Positions 1-13,402 of a stretch of DNA of 64,000 bases are shown in pieces; within the stretch, counting starts at the first letter, position 1; each line of letters begins with the position of its first letter. The translations under genes and the position numbers were made by a program. This DNA comes from Setaria digitata (Eukaryota > Nematoda > Chromadorea > Rhabditida > Setariidae): the NCBI GenBank assembly GCA_003640385.1, contig RCAB01000246.1:1-64000 (forward strand), written 5' to 3'. Below the pieces are notes generated by a model. That model worked only from the letters and a program-made list of their open reading frames with translations, searched no databases and was not told the DNA's origin.

Positions 1-127
1 TAAAGATTCACATGACCTCTCTTTTAAATGATTTCAATTATATTTTAATAGAATTTAATAATGATGATTATGATGAGTCGAATGTTAAATTATTCTATTA
101 CTATTATTATTGTTGTTTTCTTTTGAT

Positions 128-3100
128 TTAAACATGCGCTAGTTGGGCTGGCCTCACTGTTATTCTGTTCGTCATTTTTGAAAAGTGACACTTACATGTG
201 AATAAATTATAAAGTTCTACGTTCTGAAAACTGCTGATCTTCTTCTTGTGTGCAATATCTGGGCCGATAGCAACGAAGATGGTTCGCATACTGCCAATCC
301 GATTATCGTAGCCATGATCACCATGCCGATCGTATGAATCTTTTTTCTTCTGTTTTCTGAATATAAAAAAGAATATTTTTTTTTTCTTTGTCTCCGTATA
401 GTTTATTTTTTAATGATTTTTAACACTTTTATTGAGAAATATTTTATTATTATTAAAAAAATGCTTCTTTTACTTTGTGAACGGTGCTTCTTTTACTTTG
501 ATCTTGGCGTATGCGTTGTAGGGTGAGTCTAATTTAGTTTATATCGACGAATGAGCAGCTGTGATGTAAGGTTGAAGTTAGTTGATTCAGATGATCAAAT
601 TTAATATGCATTTCCAAGAATTTGAAAAACATACAAAAAAATGGATATTCCTGGGCGCCCGTTGATGATAATGTCACCTATTCTTGGACCAGCATAATGA
701 TATCGTATTGGAACCAGATCTTTTCTATACACCACGAAGTTTTTGCCGTATTGACATTTTAACTTCGATATTAAGCTATTGGTTATACTATTTGCATCTA
801 AATATTTTAACCATAAAAGAGTATTTACTCCAAGAAACACTGATTATGAAACGATCATATGTCAGCTTTAAATTTGGGACCCATGATGTTACCTTTTTTT
901 TTTTCGCTCTGGTCGATTTCTATTCGAGCTACTACCCCGTCAAAAAAGATTTCCGAGAAGTTTTTTCCAATATAATCAGCCATAGCTATAGATTTCGACT
1001 TCTCCATTTGTTGCATGCCTAATAAAATCGAAATTCTGACTTGTTTTTTGCAAGTTTATTTGAATAAATATCATTTTAATTATATTAATATAGTTTATTA
1101 GAAGTCTATAAAATACTTTTACAATAGAAAAACCTTAAAAAGATTAACTATTTTTCTTGAACTGGATCTTCTCTTTAAATTCTAATTACTATTTCTTTTT
1201 TTAAACTTTATCCTCTTCTTTTTATTCTGGCTGAAATTTTTCTACAGTCGATGATAAGCTGAGTAGGACGAAATGAAAAAATTGCAATGATTTTAATGTT
1301 TCCTTCTTTGCTGAAGAATAGTTTCCAAAAATGTTTAATGCACGGAATTTTTTGAAAAATTAAGGCACATACCGTGATCAGAGAGTAGAATAATATTTAT
1401 ACAACCTATAAGACCTTCTTCAATCAGTTGCCTTGTTAAATAGTTAATTATTCCATCCATTAATAACAACGCTGTGCGAACCTAAATTTCAAAGATTTAA
1501 TTTAATATATAAATAACCTCACATCAAAATTTCAATTCAGATCCACTGTGTAATAATTTTGCTGTTTAGAGACTATTTCATTTTCAATGAATGAATTCTA
1601 TTACATATATTATGAAAAAAAATATTAAAAAAACATATGAAAAAATATATAAAAATAACCTTTTGTGAATGCGGTCCCTTATCATGCCCTGCCCAGTCTG
1701 GTTCTTCGAAATATAATTGTATAAGTGTTGGTCGTTCATCTTTCGGCAGTTTTAACCATCTGATTACCTAAATTTTGATAAGTTTTTTCAATTTTTGCTC
1801 GATTTTAACTTTCATACAAAACGAATCTCTACAAATTTATCATCCTGCAATTTTTCGCTACATTTTTTCTTTTGAAATAATATTTGCAACCTTTGCTAAT
1901 ATTAAATCTTTTTGATGTCACCTCTTCTATGAGGATTTTAATTTATTAACTTTAATGCAATGTAAAAACTTGCATGTTTAATTAATGTATATTTTAAAAA
2001 TTTTAATGAAAGCTTCACTTCTTAGAAATGTAATAATAAAACAGAGAAATTTTTTCATATTATTTAAAAAATAGATAGTTAAATGAGCAAAAAGGAAGAA
2101 TAAAATTCATTTAAATCTACAAATAATCACTTACTGTATCGACACGTTGGGTGAAAGGCACCGAACTATCATATTTCATCCAGTAATCCGGTGTTATTCC
2201 TGAAAGAGTTCCTTTCTGTAAAATTTTAGAAGCAGTAAAAAAAATTTGCTTTCGAGGGCAACTTATAGAAATTACGTAGATAAAATCTTATAGTGAGTCC
2301 TTATCAACTGTTAGATAGAATCATTTTAGATTGCAAAATGAAGAAAAATGTAGTAGCCTGATAGATACCAGTCCAAACGAAGAAAATAATGCATCCTAAG
2401 GCTGTTCTAGAAATATTGAAGTTTTAACCTAATCATTCTACTTGTTTCTTCAGATGACATAAATGGAAGCATGTCACTCACCCTTTACTTCACTTCCAGG
2501 CCAAAAAAAAACTGCTGATTTAAGACCGGCCTTTCTTGCTGTTTCCCATATCTCAATTTAACTTTTTATAATACATTCTAATCAATTAAATGTTAGTTTC
2601 AAATTAAAAATTTTTTAATGCCTTACCTTCTAATTCTTTTTTGTTGTAAAAGTAGATATAGAATAAAATATCGTTGTAATGGAATTGGAATTTCTGTTAC
2701 ATACCAAAGAAATTCATTATTTGAAAAAAAAATTATTGAAAATTCCGGTAAGAATTTCAAAACTACAATGACATTTATTCAAAAGATGATATTTACCGGT
2801 TCACCAAGGTACCAGCCAGAGTCTCTGCTACTCTTCTTGAAGAATTCCTAAAATAGAAATAATTCATAGCTGATAAATGATGAAATTGATAAAACTACCG
2901 AAATCGTGTCAATTCCAACTTATTATAAGTTGGAACCATCGGCCGTCAAAATTCAGAAACTGATTTAATGCAATTGGGATAAAGTATTAGGAAAGATATT
3001 TTTGTAGATTACTTCTTTTTGCGCATCATAGAAACGATTATCGACGATTCCATGCCATGCGGGATAAAGTCCCGTTGCAATGGTATAATGGTTGGGAAAG

Positions 3101-4224
3101 GTTTTGGAAGGAAAACTCGGTAACATATAGTTGCTATGAGTACCACAATTTATCAAATTCTGAATCGCTGGAGTAATATTTTGGACTAAATAATTGTTCC
3201 AAAAACCATCGGAACTTATAATGAGCAATGGTGGCACATCAAATCTGCGACATATTCATGCATTAATGATATATAATTAATGAGTATGGATAAAATCATT
3301 TTAACCAGAAAGAATTTATAATTCTTACTAATAGAAAAACTAACTTCTAAAGTAAGCATTCATTTAAATGTTACAATTGGCATTTTTGTAAAACAGTTAG
3401 CAAACAATGAAAGCATTATTAATTTGCAATTCTGCTAAAAATACTTACTTTTCATTGCAAACCTCTAGACTGGAGCAGTCAAGAGTAGCATGAGCTACAA
3501 AATTTCTTGAAAGATACTCTACTGGTATGCCACTGTTTACTATAATAGCAGCGATAAGAATTACTGTTCTCCAAGTAAAAAATTTAAATTTCTTCACTTT
3601 GGCATTCTTTTCTGCAGTATCCATAGAAATATCACATTTTGAATCACAATTCCAGTTATCTCGGCTTATCTGCTGAAAGCATTATTTATATTAAGTTTTA
3701 GTAATATCAAGTATCTTATCAATCCAATTTTTTTCAAGCTATGTTTTTTTAGACTAGATTTGAATTTAGCATTTTTATTGAAATTTTAATTTAGTTTACA
3801 TTTTCTATGAAAATGTTTTGAAAAATCTATTAATCAAAAACTGATGAGGATTCATGTTTTATTCACATTTTATTAATATTAATCTTTAAAATCATTGATT
3901 TTTTCCTTTATTTCACAAGAAAGAGGAACAAATCTGAAAAAATTTATACGATGCATATTTTGATAATTCGAATTAACGATACTGCATTTAGCATATTAAG
4001 AATCCTATTGACCTAGCCACACAATAAATCAAGCGATATGAACTCGCAATTTTTTTCAAAACTCAAAGACGAATAATTATTATTCATAGTCGACATTAAT
4101 TAGAGCAAGATGAGTAAAAAAATAAGGCCTCATTGAAATAACAATTTCTAATTTTGAAGCTTTTTAACCTATGAAATTAGTTTATAATTTTTATAATTTT
4201 TACCTTAATTACAGCGGCAGCCAT
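128..4224 (-). CDS. ENPP-family ectonucleotide pyrophosphatase/phosphodiesterase, possibly 3'-partial
   Basis: Predicted ecto-enzyme that hydrolyses phosphodiester or pyrophosphate bonds of nucleotides outside the cell using two zinc ions. Exons, 5' to 3': 4204-4224 (tentative start), 3449-3672, 3013-3244, 2797-2847, 2489-2551, 2135-2215, 1660-1767, 1373-1481, 893-1018, 631-797 and 128/196-349. All phases agree. Residues 1-50 are cytosolic and polar, followed by a hydrophobic signal anchor at about 51-66. The catalytic core shows ISSDGF (metal Asp94), SKTFPNHY (nucleophile Thr130), a WYLGEPIW block, [14 protein letters not shown] (Asp248, His252), LSDHG (Asp295, His296) and GDHGYDN (His406). 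These are the full ENPP metal and nucleophile set. No somatomedin-B repeats are seen between the anchor and the catalytic domain. The last exon either reads through to a stop at 128-130 (467 residues) or splices at a good GTAAGT donor (190-195) into sequence outside the window. Family call is firm; substrate (ATP, lipid or other) cannot be read. Confidence 0.9.
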
Positions 4225-6256
4225 TGCTTGAACTTCTTTTATTGTTAGTGTTGAACTAATGTTGTTGAAAATTATATTATAATAAAAATGTCAGAGAATG
4301 AAATGAATATTGTTGCGCTAAATTATATTATTCGACTATGACTGCCAAAACTCGTCGGCAATCTTTCCATCGTGGCACTTCGTAATCAAACAAAGCGGAT
4401 TTCATTTTGCATCAACAGTTTCGACAAAACAATATTTTACATTCAGCATTAATTCTTAATTTTGCAATGTAATAATTTAAAATATTCCATCTTTTTAAAT
4501 ATATGCTCAAAAAGAAAGAACAGGCATAGACGAAACGATATATTTGAGCCATTTACTGATTTACGTCTTTTTTCAAGACTTGGAATGTTAATTAATTCTA
4601 CCATTTTTTAAATTAATTCTATTATTTCAAATCAATATCGTATGCTTGCACGAGTGAATGTGTCAAAAGATTTCGCTGATGGTGTGTTTTCAAAAATTTC
4701 GATCCGAAAGTCTGTAAATGATTAGAAATATAAATGTATGATTGCTAATTCGAATGATTTGTTCAGGGGTATGGCAATATGTTTTAAACGAAACGGTGAA
4801 ATATATGACCAAGTATGGTGATTTAAGATTCTTTTCTGGTGCTGTATATGATCAAGATGTAGGGTTCGCGATAGCGATGGTTCCATCAGGGAATTAGTTA
4901 GCTCTCTCACTAATGGATACTGTGACCTATATACTTCGCCTTCCTTCATTTGGCATAAGGACTGTACGACCAGTTATACTTTAGATCTTGTCCTGTTTAT
5001 AAATGTACATATGAATTATCTATCAAAGACGGAAATCTGAACTTATTATGATTTTTTGATTGATACGATTTGAACTCTTGCAGTGCAGTTCCAATCGTCG
5101 TTCCAAATATGACCAATAAAATAGGTGGGTTCCGCCATTCAGTGTATTTACACCACTTGAGTCACTAATGATAATAATAAAAATTGTTTCCGAAATTTTG
5201 AATTATTGGACAAAATTTGTTACAGATAAAACATGAAATTTTAATGTTATTGAAGCACAGTATTCTCAATAAATTGTTTACATCCTATTATTTTCAATTT
5301 TATGTTTACTCATCTATATTAGGTTGTAAAGTGTCATTGCTGGAAAAGTTAGAACGATAAGTGGGAACGGATAGATTGGAGCAAAAGAAAATTATATGAT
5401 GAGGAAAAAAAATTGGATCAGCTGAAGAGTATATGCCTGCAATAATAAAGCTAGTATAGCTTTTACAATTTCGAGGATTTCAACTGCACACTTTTGCACT
5501 GATCCGGAATTTCTCGGAGCATCACCACACTTCACACCAAAGAAAAAAATGATTCAAATGTATGATAACAAATCAAATTTTTGAATGAACGAGTTTAAGA
5601 CTAAAGTCAGCGTTACAGCAATTCAACTGTGAAAATTCTTAACAAAAAGTATATAGTTTTAGAGACTTCATTAACAGTATTTTGCCAAAAATTGTTGGTA
5701 AAATTAATTTTACTGCTTGAAAAACTTATAAATGATTCCAACACCTGTAAGCATGATTTATCATATTGTTTATTTCTGTCGTTTAAAAATTTCTTAAAAA
5801 TTGCCCTACTTCATTTTCGATATCAATAAACCATGAATTGAAATCATTTAAACTCAAATACTGGTAACGATTTTATTTGAAGAAATTTGCAAATTCTCAC
5901 TCATAAATCATTACTTTTGTTATGAAAGTTCTCAAATAATATGTTTCTGCTAGTTTACAACTTTTACTATTATTTGCTTCTTCTTATTATTATTCGCATT
6001 ATTATTTTATTTACTATTTTTATTATTCTATTATTATTATCATTATTATTATTGTTATCGTTATTATTATTATTGCTATTATTATTGTTATTGTTATTAT
6101 TATTATTATTTAGGATTTAAATTACGAATAAAATAAAATTCCTCATATATTAGACAAAAGTAAATAAATCATCATTTAATAAACAAATGTTGTCATGATT
6201 GGCTGTCTTTTGAAGTCACTAGTTTAATTATATTTCATTGAAAGAAGACTTTTTGT
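4225..6256. other. Intergenic region between divergent ENPP and Rho genes
   Basis: The two flanking genes point away from each other, so both promoters should lie here. Short open frames such as the one at 4722-4949 on the minus strand show no family motif or splice context. The only structured element I see is the ATT-type microsatellite listed separately. Confidence 0.6.
5960..6115. repeat. (ATT)n-type interrupted microsatellite
   Basis: A run of ATT, GTT and CTT triplets on the plus strand, interrupted by single changes. It lies about 140 bases before the start codon of the Rho-like gene. Confidence 0.85.
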
Positions 6257-8649
6257 ATGATGGCCCACAATTCAGAATATTTCATTGATGAAATTCCCGC
6301 AAGTTTAAATTCTGTGTATTACCTGGATTACCAGCAAACCGATCAGCAGCAAATTCAGCAAGAAATAAAAGTAAGAATTTGATGATAGCATTAAAAAATT
6401 TCGCAGTTAATTATAATGATGCTTCGTTTTCCGTTTCAACGAGATCATGATGATTCAAAAACAAAGCTTGAGAACCTCTAATTCAATAATGCGACATTAT
6501 ATTACCGCATAAAACTATTTTCACAGTTCCTAATTAATAATAGTTAAAAAAAATTAATAAGAAAAAGTTGAAAAAAGTCTGCTACTGTCGCAACTTTATT
6601 TTCATCTTCAAATCATAGCTACTTTATTCTTGGATGGCGCTGTATGGTGTATGCATAGGAATTGGCTCACAAATTTAGTGATTTCGTCAAGTTTACTCTT
6701 TTTTTTTTTTTTGGTAAAATGTATTATTGTCGGTGATTCTGGAGTAGGCAAAACAACGATGCTAAAAATAGCTATCAATAAGGAAAAAATCTGCATACCT
6801 GATAAATATGAGCCTACGGTAAGTGACAGCACGAATTATTTTCAAATTTTTACTGCTTGGACGGAAGAGAAAAATTTAATCAGATTTGTTAAAAATTCAA
6901 TAAAAAATTTAATAAATAAATTGGGAGCTGATTGGCATATTAAAAATTTTTTGTGACGTTAACAGAGAACAAAAATTAATCCATCGAAAAAAAAAAAATT
7001 ATTTCTTTACGAAAACAATCCAATAACATTTTCAATACGTCTATTGATCTGGTTCAGAATGAATGCTCTGTTTATAGATTTTTGATTTCGACGGTTATCA
7101 GTATACTGATACCATTTTGGGACAAATTTGCTTCAAAATTTTTGATACTCCAGGAATGGTTTGTTTTTGAAATTAAAATAACGAGTAATTGATTTTTTTT
7201 TTTTTTGTTTCAAACATTTTTCCATAATAATCCCTAGCAAATTTGTATAGAAAAAAAAGAATTTCTTCCATATTTTGTTCAGATGAGCGAATGTAATAAA
7301 TAGTAAATTGTGAAATTTTATTGATTACGGATATAATTGATAAAGCGTAGATTGTGTATTTTTTTTAATGTCTAATTAATTAGAAGATTTAAAATTTATT
7401 TTCATTTTATTCATTTATTTGTTTTTTTTTTTTTTTTTTTCTAAGCATAAACATTTACTGTGATATTTTTAGTGGCAAATATAATTTTGAACGACAATAT
7501 TTTTAGAGTTGCTTTGATCGTTTACGCCAATTAATTTACCTGGATGCTAATATTGCAGTGATTTGTTATTCAGTTGACTCTCGCCAATCATTTTGGAATG
7601 CTCGACATCGGGTTTCATTTTTTTTTTTTTTTTTAAACTGCCTGTTTAAGCATCTAAATTGTCAAAATACTTTGAAATACAAAGAAATTATTACCATCAT
7701 TACTTAGTTTTTTCTTCTCTACTACACTTTCGCCTTTTTTTTTTTCGACTACTTTTTTGCTGCAAAATCAAAGATGACAGTTGTGAAGTAGATTTATTTC
7801 AAAATGCTTCTCTTATTTCTCTTTTTTTTTTTTTTTTTCGCTGGTAATTTTCTAGCTTTCATTGATTTTCGAAACGTACCAAAAATTATGCTGCGACATG
7901 AAAATTTTTTCAACAATATAAACTAATTTGAATTTCATTACAAAAAAAAAAAAGTAAAACTAGTGAATCTTTTCACACAAATTTGTAAATTTTAGCAAAC
8001 TTTCAAAATATATTTTGCTGTTTTTTTTTTCTTTAAATTATTATTGCCGAAATAACTAATTAATTGTTTAGTGGTATGATGAAATTCGATATGGTTTCTG
8101 TCCGAAAGGTATACCAATCATCTTGGCCGCAACAAAAACAGATCTTCGGAATGATTCAAACATTTTGAATCGACTAAAAAACGAAGGCAATACGATTATT
8201 TCCACTGAAGAAGGAAAGCAATTAGCAGAATGTATTGAAGCATATGCATATAGTGAATGTACTAGTAAAGATCGAGTAAGTGTCTGAAATATGCTAGAAG
8301 AAATTAATTAGTCTACAATTACAGGACATATATCATTAATTATCAATGATATCATCAGGAGATGAGATGCTGCAGTAGTGGGGAAATAATTGTTGCAAAA
8401 ATTGTCTTAATCATAGTTTGTTAATTAAAATTGCTAATAATTAAAATTTGCCAGTGTAGAAAATTTTAATTCCAAGAAAAAAAAACTTTTATTAATAAAT
8501 TTTAGAAAAGTATTTTGGAACTATTCCGTGAAGCATTGAAAGCATATTGCAATTTTGGTAAATTGACTCAAACAGAAAATACTAAAAATATTTACAGTAG
8601 ATTGAAACGTAAATTAGAATATCATAAAATCATATGTACTGTATGTTAA
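6257..8649 (+). CDS. Atypical Rho-family small GTPase, predicted GTPase-deficient
   Basis: A 250-residue Rho-type switch protein that would act at membranes on actin or polarity pathways. Exons: 6257-6370, 6714-6818, 7078-7158, 7507-7611, 8072-8275 and 8506-8649; every junction is phase 0. Residues 1-38 form a Gln- and Tyr-rich N-terminal extension. The G domain has the P-loop GDSGVGKT (45-52), EPT at the end of switch I (Thr73), DTPGM (96-100) in place of DTAGQ, FDRLRQL as in Rho switch II, WYDEIRYG, TKTD (156-159) for guanine binding and SECTS (196-200). The C-terminus is CTVC, a plausible CAAX prenylation box whose final Cys would favour farnesylation. Ser replaces Rac Gly12, Pro replaces Ala59 and Met replaces Gln61, all positions needed for hydrolysis. 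The Rho call rests on the WY..EVR-like block and insert region. No clear one-to-one relative such as Rac, Cdc42 or RhoA. The first intron ends in TG rather than AG. Confidence 0.88.
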
Positions 8650-9471
8650 AATTAAAATCATAATTTTTGCTCTGATTATTTTCCTTCTTTCTTTTTTTTT
8701 TTCCACAATAATTGACAAATAATTATTTTTGGTTGAATACGAATTGATCACATCTTCAAATTGTGTATATTGATGAATGTAAAAATGAACGAGTAATTAA
8801 CTAATAAATACGATAATTATGCTAAAGCAGTACTTTTGGGGCGTGCAAAACTATTAATTTTAATTAAGTTTCAGTTAATTAAATGTAAAAATATATTGTA
8901 AAAGTAACATTTTAAATGAATTACTTTTTTTTTTAGTTTTTCTTTTTAAATGTTAGGATATATTTGAGGGAAGGAAAAAAAAACCTTTTATTTTGTTATT
9001 CATTGCTTCCTAAAGATAAAATAGCAAAGGAAAAATCGATCTGTACTAAGTATAATTTAATAGCATATAATATGGAACATAAAAGGAATATTTAGTTTAA
9101 ATTATGTATCAAACTAGGAATGAAATATTTGATTTCCTAAGAACAAACTGGAAAACAAAATTGTTCTACCTGATGAGGAAAAGTAATAAAAAATAGAAAA
9201 AGCGAAAAGTTAAAAATTAACAAAACCAAATGACATAAACTGATATAACGGATGAACCGACACACCTCACAGGTAAAATACTTGCTCTTTTAGTTTTATT
9301 TTTCTCGTTTTCTTTTTTTTTTTATCAGCATCGCTATCAATTAATTAATCATTATCACCATTTTGATTTTTGCTGGCATCACTGTTGACATTTTCTTTTT
9401 CTCTTTTTAGTTTATAGTTTTCGTACTGTTACTTTGTTTTTCCTCTTTTTGATACTTTTCTTCATTTGTAA

Positions 9472-9505
<34 letters not shown>

Positions 9506-11440
9506 ACTTCATACTGCATATATATTGTAAAATGATTTTTTTTTTTAAAAAAAAGTTCACATTTTACATCATCATTTTTCTTTCGAAAAATAATTTGAAA
9601 AAAATTTACTTCCTTTTTTTCCTTTTTTATTTAGTTATTTATTTTCCTCAGTTGAAAAATTCGATTTGAGTTGTTGTCGATGAAGCAAAAGGTTTTAGCA
9701 ATGGCAATGATTGAAACAGGGCAAAAGATATGTCTGAAAGCCTTTAACTAGCTGGGAAGGCATTATTGGACTAGTATTTTATGGAAAAAAAAGACTAGTT
9801 ATTTCGGAAGTAGTTCGCAAAAAAAGTGTCCAATGCAGTTATGAATATGTAGAAGGATTTAACTTATTGCTATACATCATTCATGCATATATTCAGTCAT
9901 TACTAACGTGCAATACGTCTGTTACACGTCCGTAATATTATTTATTTGAAGTTAACGCTTGTCTATTTTCTAATCTAAGCTATCTTAAAAGTATAATACG
10001 TCTAACACACGTTGATAATATTAAACGTTTTCTTTTTTCAAATCAAAATTTTTATTCCATACTAGAATATCATCATTTTGTCATCAACGTGTAGTACGTC
10101 TAGATGGTACTTTAACTTTATCTTGTTTTTAAATCGGAAAATTTCATTTCATTCGATTGTATTGCCATCTTCTGTGCATTTGATTGTGAGATGTAACAGA
10201 CTAAGAATTATTTTTAAAAAATTTAAATGAATGAAGAAGGCTTAGCAGTTTTCGGGCCATTAAAATGTGTCACATAGCAAGAATAATAAATCAAATTTTG
10301 AATTGATATTAATCAATGAAGATTTCTCAATTTGAAAAATTTTTTCTCTTAAAAAAAAAAAAATTGCCACTGAGATTACGAAAGCAAACAACGATTAGCC
10401 TTTATGACAAGCCAATTTACTCAATATTTGTCGAGATTTTTTCATTTCTTTCGTTATTCCAATTTCGAGGAAATATTTTTGTTTGTTTTTTCATTCATTT
10501 ATTTCCCTTAAAATACAATCATTGCTGTGCATTGTAATTTGCCGTTTCGTTAAAAATATTAAATTGCAGTACTGATTATTATTTTTAAGTCTCTAATTAA
10601 AAATAAATTATTTTTAATTTCTACTTAGCTGTCCAATTTAGAAAATACCACACAATTATTAAACTTTTGCTTATTTTCAAAGATTTTCAATTCCCCAATC
10701 TATTTTTTTTCCATATTGCTGTTGATAACTTTTTTTAAATTCAGTTTTTTTTCTATTAATTTGCATTATTGATCGTACAAAAAGAGATCGCCTGCATTTT
10801 GCTAACAACATTGGAAAAATGCATTTTCGAATTTAAATCTGCTCAATTTTTTGGAATTATTTCAGTTGGGAATTTTTATGCGTTAGTCTTTTCAAAAAAA
10901 AAAAAAAAAAAACAATTTTTTTTTTTTTTGAAGTAAAATATACTTGTTAATGACAGAAAATAAGATAAAATTTAAAAAAAAAAAAATCACACTTGGAAAT
11001 AATTTTGGGGGAAAAAAGAAGGAAGCTTTTTTCACATGATACATGTAATTATCATTAAGTAATAGAAATATGAAAAAGGAAAAAATGAAAAAAAGAGATG
11101 ATGAAGAAGGATACTAAGGAAAATAGGATAAAAAAAAAAAAAAAAGAAGAAAAAAAAGGGAAAAAAACTAAATAGAAGCTTAAGGAAGAAAGGAAATGAA
11201 TTGATGAAATGAGTGAAAATTTTTAATGTTCAAAGGAGGAAGGATGGAAAGGAAAATAAAAATTGGCCTTCTCTGCTTTTCTTTTCATTCCTTTTGCCTT
11301 CAGGCTATAATCTTCTGCTGTATTCACTTCATTCCAATACTTTTTCTAATTTTTTTTTTTTTGCTAGAGAAAAGAATGAAAAAAATTATATTTTTTATTT
11401 CTATTTTTATTTTTTTCTTACTTTGTTCTTCTTTCCTTTG

Positions 11441-11471
<31 letters not shown>

Positions 11472-12929
11472 CTCATTGCTAGAGCCTGTCTGACTAACTT
11501 TAAAAGCAAATGAAGAAAATAAATAAATAAATAAAATCTAGTGAGAAAAAGAGTAAGTGAGAGAGAACCTCAGGTAGTGTAGAGAAGTTTTCATTTCCAC
11601 TTGTTATTTATTATGATTGCATCATCGATATGATTATGTTCACTTATTTACTCATTATGCCGTACTTCTTGTCTTTTTTCCTCTTTGTTTATTTATTTTT
11701 TTGAATTTATTTATTTTTGGAGTTTTTTTAAACTTTCTTCCAATTCTTATTATTATTGCTCAAAAGTTTTCAACTTTATCCTATAATATAAATTTTATTT
11801 CACTTGTTAATAGCATGAAGTAGAAGCAATAACTGCTAGATAGATGAAAATAGCATTTCTTTTAATTGACTCCTTTTTAAATTGAAGTATAATCAGTCAG
11901 TGACCAATCACATCGCTTAAATAGCTTGATTTCATTTAGAAGAGAAAAAGCTAAATGTAAATCTACAAATCTACTTTTACCAGAAATATTGCTGAATGCT
12001 TGTCCATGAGCGAATTAAATGGTGACAGATCGTAAAATATTATCGCACCCTAATCCACGGTTCCGGAAATATTGTCGAAGCTAATCCATCTTCCGGAAGC
12101 ATTATCAAATTCCTACCATTGAAAAATTTAAACACCTATATATACATATATGTTCTTTTTTTTTTTTTTTTCTCCTGAAAATACTATTGAACGACTGCTG
12201 CTCTAAAAGTTTCGAAGAATATCTTTTCAAAGAAGAAATTGTAACGAAGTTTGCTTAAACAGTTCATCTTTCTTTCCTTCTTTTTCTTTCTTTCGTTTTT
12301 TTTTACTTTCACTTTTTTTTCTTTTTTTTTTTTTTTTTTTTTTAAATTCCAATAGAAGATGAAGAGAACAATGTTTATTGGCAACAGAAACATCATTAAA
12401 AGTAGCAGAAACAACTGTTAAGTGGGAAATTTTCAATTATATTACACATTTGGATGTAGAGGAAAGAGAAAAATAAAAATAAAAATTTTGTACGGAAGGA
12501 ATAGAAAAAAGAAAAAAAAAGGAAGGAGGAATGTAATGAATTTGTAATTAATAAATTATGAAGCTAGTTAATATATAATCGCATTTCTAGCATGAAAGCG
12601 TTCGTTTAGCAGTTGAATAAGCGGATTTATAATTAATTAGATAGAAATGAAGAAGGAAAAACATAATAATCATTAAATAAAATGAACGAATTTCAGAGAA
12701 ACAAGATTAAATTAATCATTTAGACATTTTTATTGAGAATTAAATCATCTATTTATTTATCAAATTCTTCTGATGATATATTACATGAGATCATTATTAT
12801 CATTGTCATTATCAATATTATTATCATTATCATTATAACATGAAATGAAATGTAAGCGTAAAATGAACGAGAAAAAAGACGAAAAAAAAAAATGATTAAT
12901 CCTATGAGAATTTCCTGTCAGTACCACAC
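8650..12929. other. Gene-poor homopolymer-rich region
   Basis: No exon with a family motif or consistent splice phase was found on either strand. The open frames present are low-complexity translations of poly-T or poly-A tracts (Phe-, Lys- or Leu-rich). Long T runs occur near 9474-9500, 11441-11464 and 12321-12343. A three-part degenerate repeat at 9905-10130 is listed separately. Confidence 0.6.
9905..10130. repeat. Degenerate ~90-bp repeat with AATACGTCT-like core, three copies
   Basis: Three blocks carry a related core: ACGTGCAATACGTCTGTTAC near 9907, GTATAATACGTCTAACACACG near 9991 and CAACGTGTAGTACGTCTAG near 10085. Each is followed by a T-rich spacer. The copies are too diverged to define a clean unit by eye. 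Confidence 0.5.
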
Positions 12930-13106
12930 GGAGATGATACAGTGTTCCCGATGTCAAAGTGATCTAAAAGATATGTTTTTTTTTTTTTTTGGAGATGACA
13001 CAATGTTTTCGATGTCAAAGTTTTGTAAAAGATATGTTTTTTATTTTTTAGAGATGGCATAGCGTTGTCGATGTCAAAGTGATCTAACGGATGTTTTTCT
13101 TTTTTG
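12930..13106. repeat. Three-copy ~60-bp tandem repeat
   Basis: Copies begin at 12930, 12991 and 13051 (period 61, then 60). Each has GAGATGRYAYARYGTT, then CGATGTCAAAG, then a GATATGTTTTT tail of variable T length. Point differences between copies suggest an old local duplication. Confidence 0.8.
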
Positions 13107-13377
13107 TTTTTGTTGCAATTGAAATATTTCGTTTTATGTAAACTTGAAAAAAAAAAGTTTAAAAGAAAAAAGCAGAAAAGAGCTGAGCTGAATCTAATAG
13201 AATGGATTAAAGGGAAAAGAAAAACGAAGCTAAACTGTGTTTTCGAGTGAAGATGAAAAGTAAAACGAAAATAATTCCAGCTAGTACGAGAGAAGAGAAA
13301 AAAAAAAAAAAAAATAAACGTTAGAAGAAGTAAGAGAAAGAATGGAATGTGTGGATTAAATTATCGTTTTATCCGAT

Positions 13378-13402
13378 GCATCGGGACCAAAAAGAGGTCC
13401 CG
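13378..13402. other. Perfect 9-bp inverted repeat with 7-base loop
   Basis: ATCGGGACC, loop AAAAAGA, then GGTCCCGAT. The stem is GC-rich, which stands out in AT-rich surroundings. It could form a stable RNA hairpin if transcribed. It is too short on its own for a miRNA precursor call, and the flanks do not extend the pairing. Confidence 0.55.

Noticed and set aside
684..1022. 112-codon open frame on the plus strand
   Set aside because: It is antisense to two well-supported ENPP exons (631-797 and 893-1018) and has no motif of its own.
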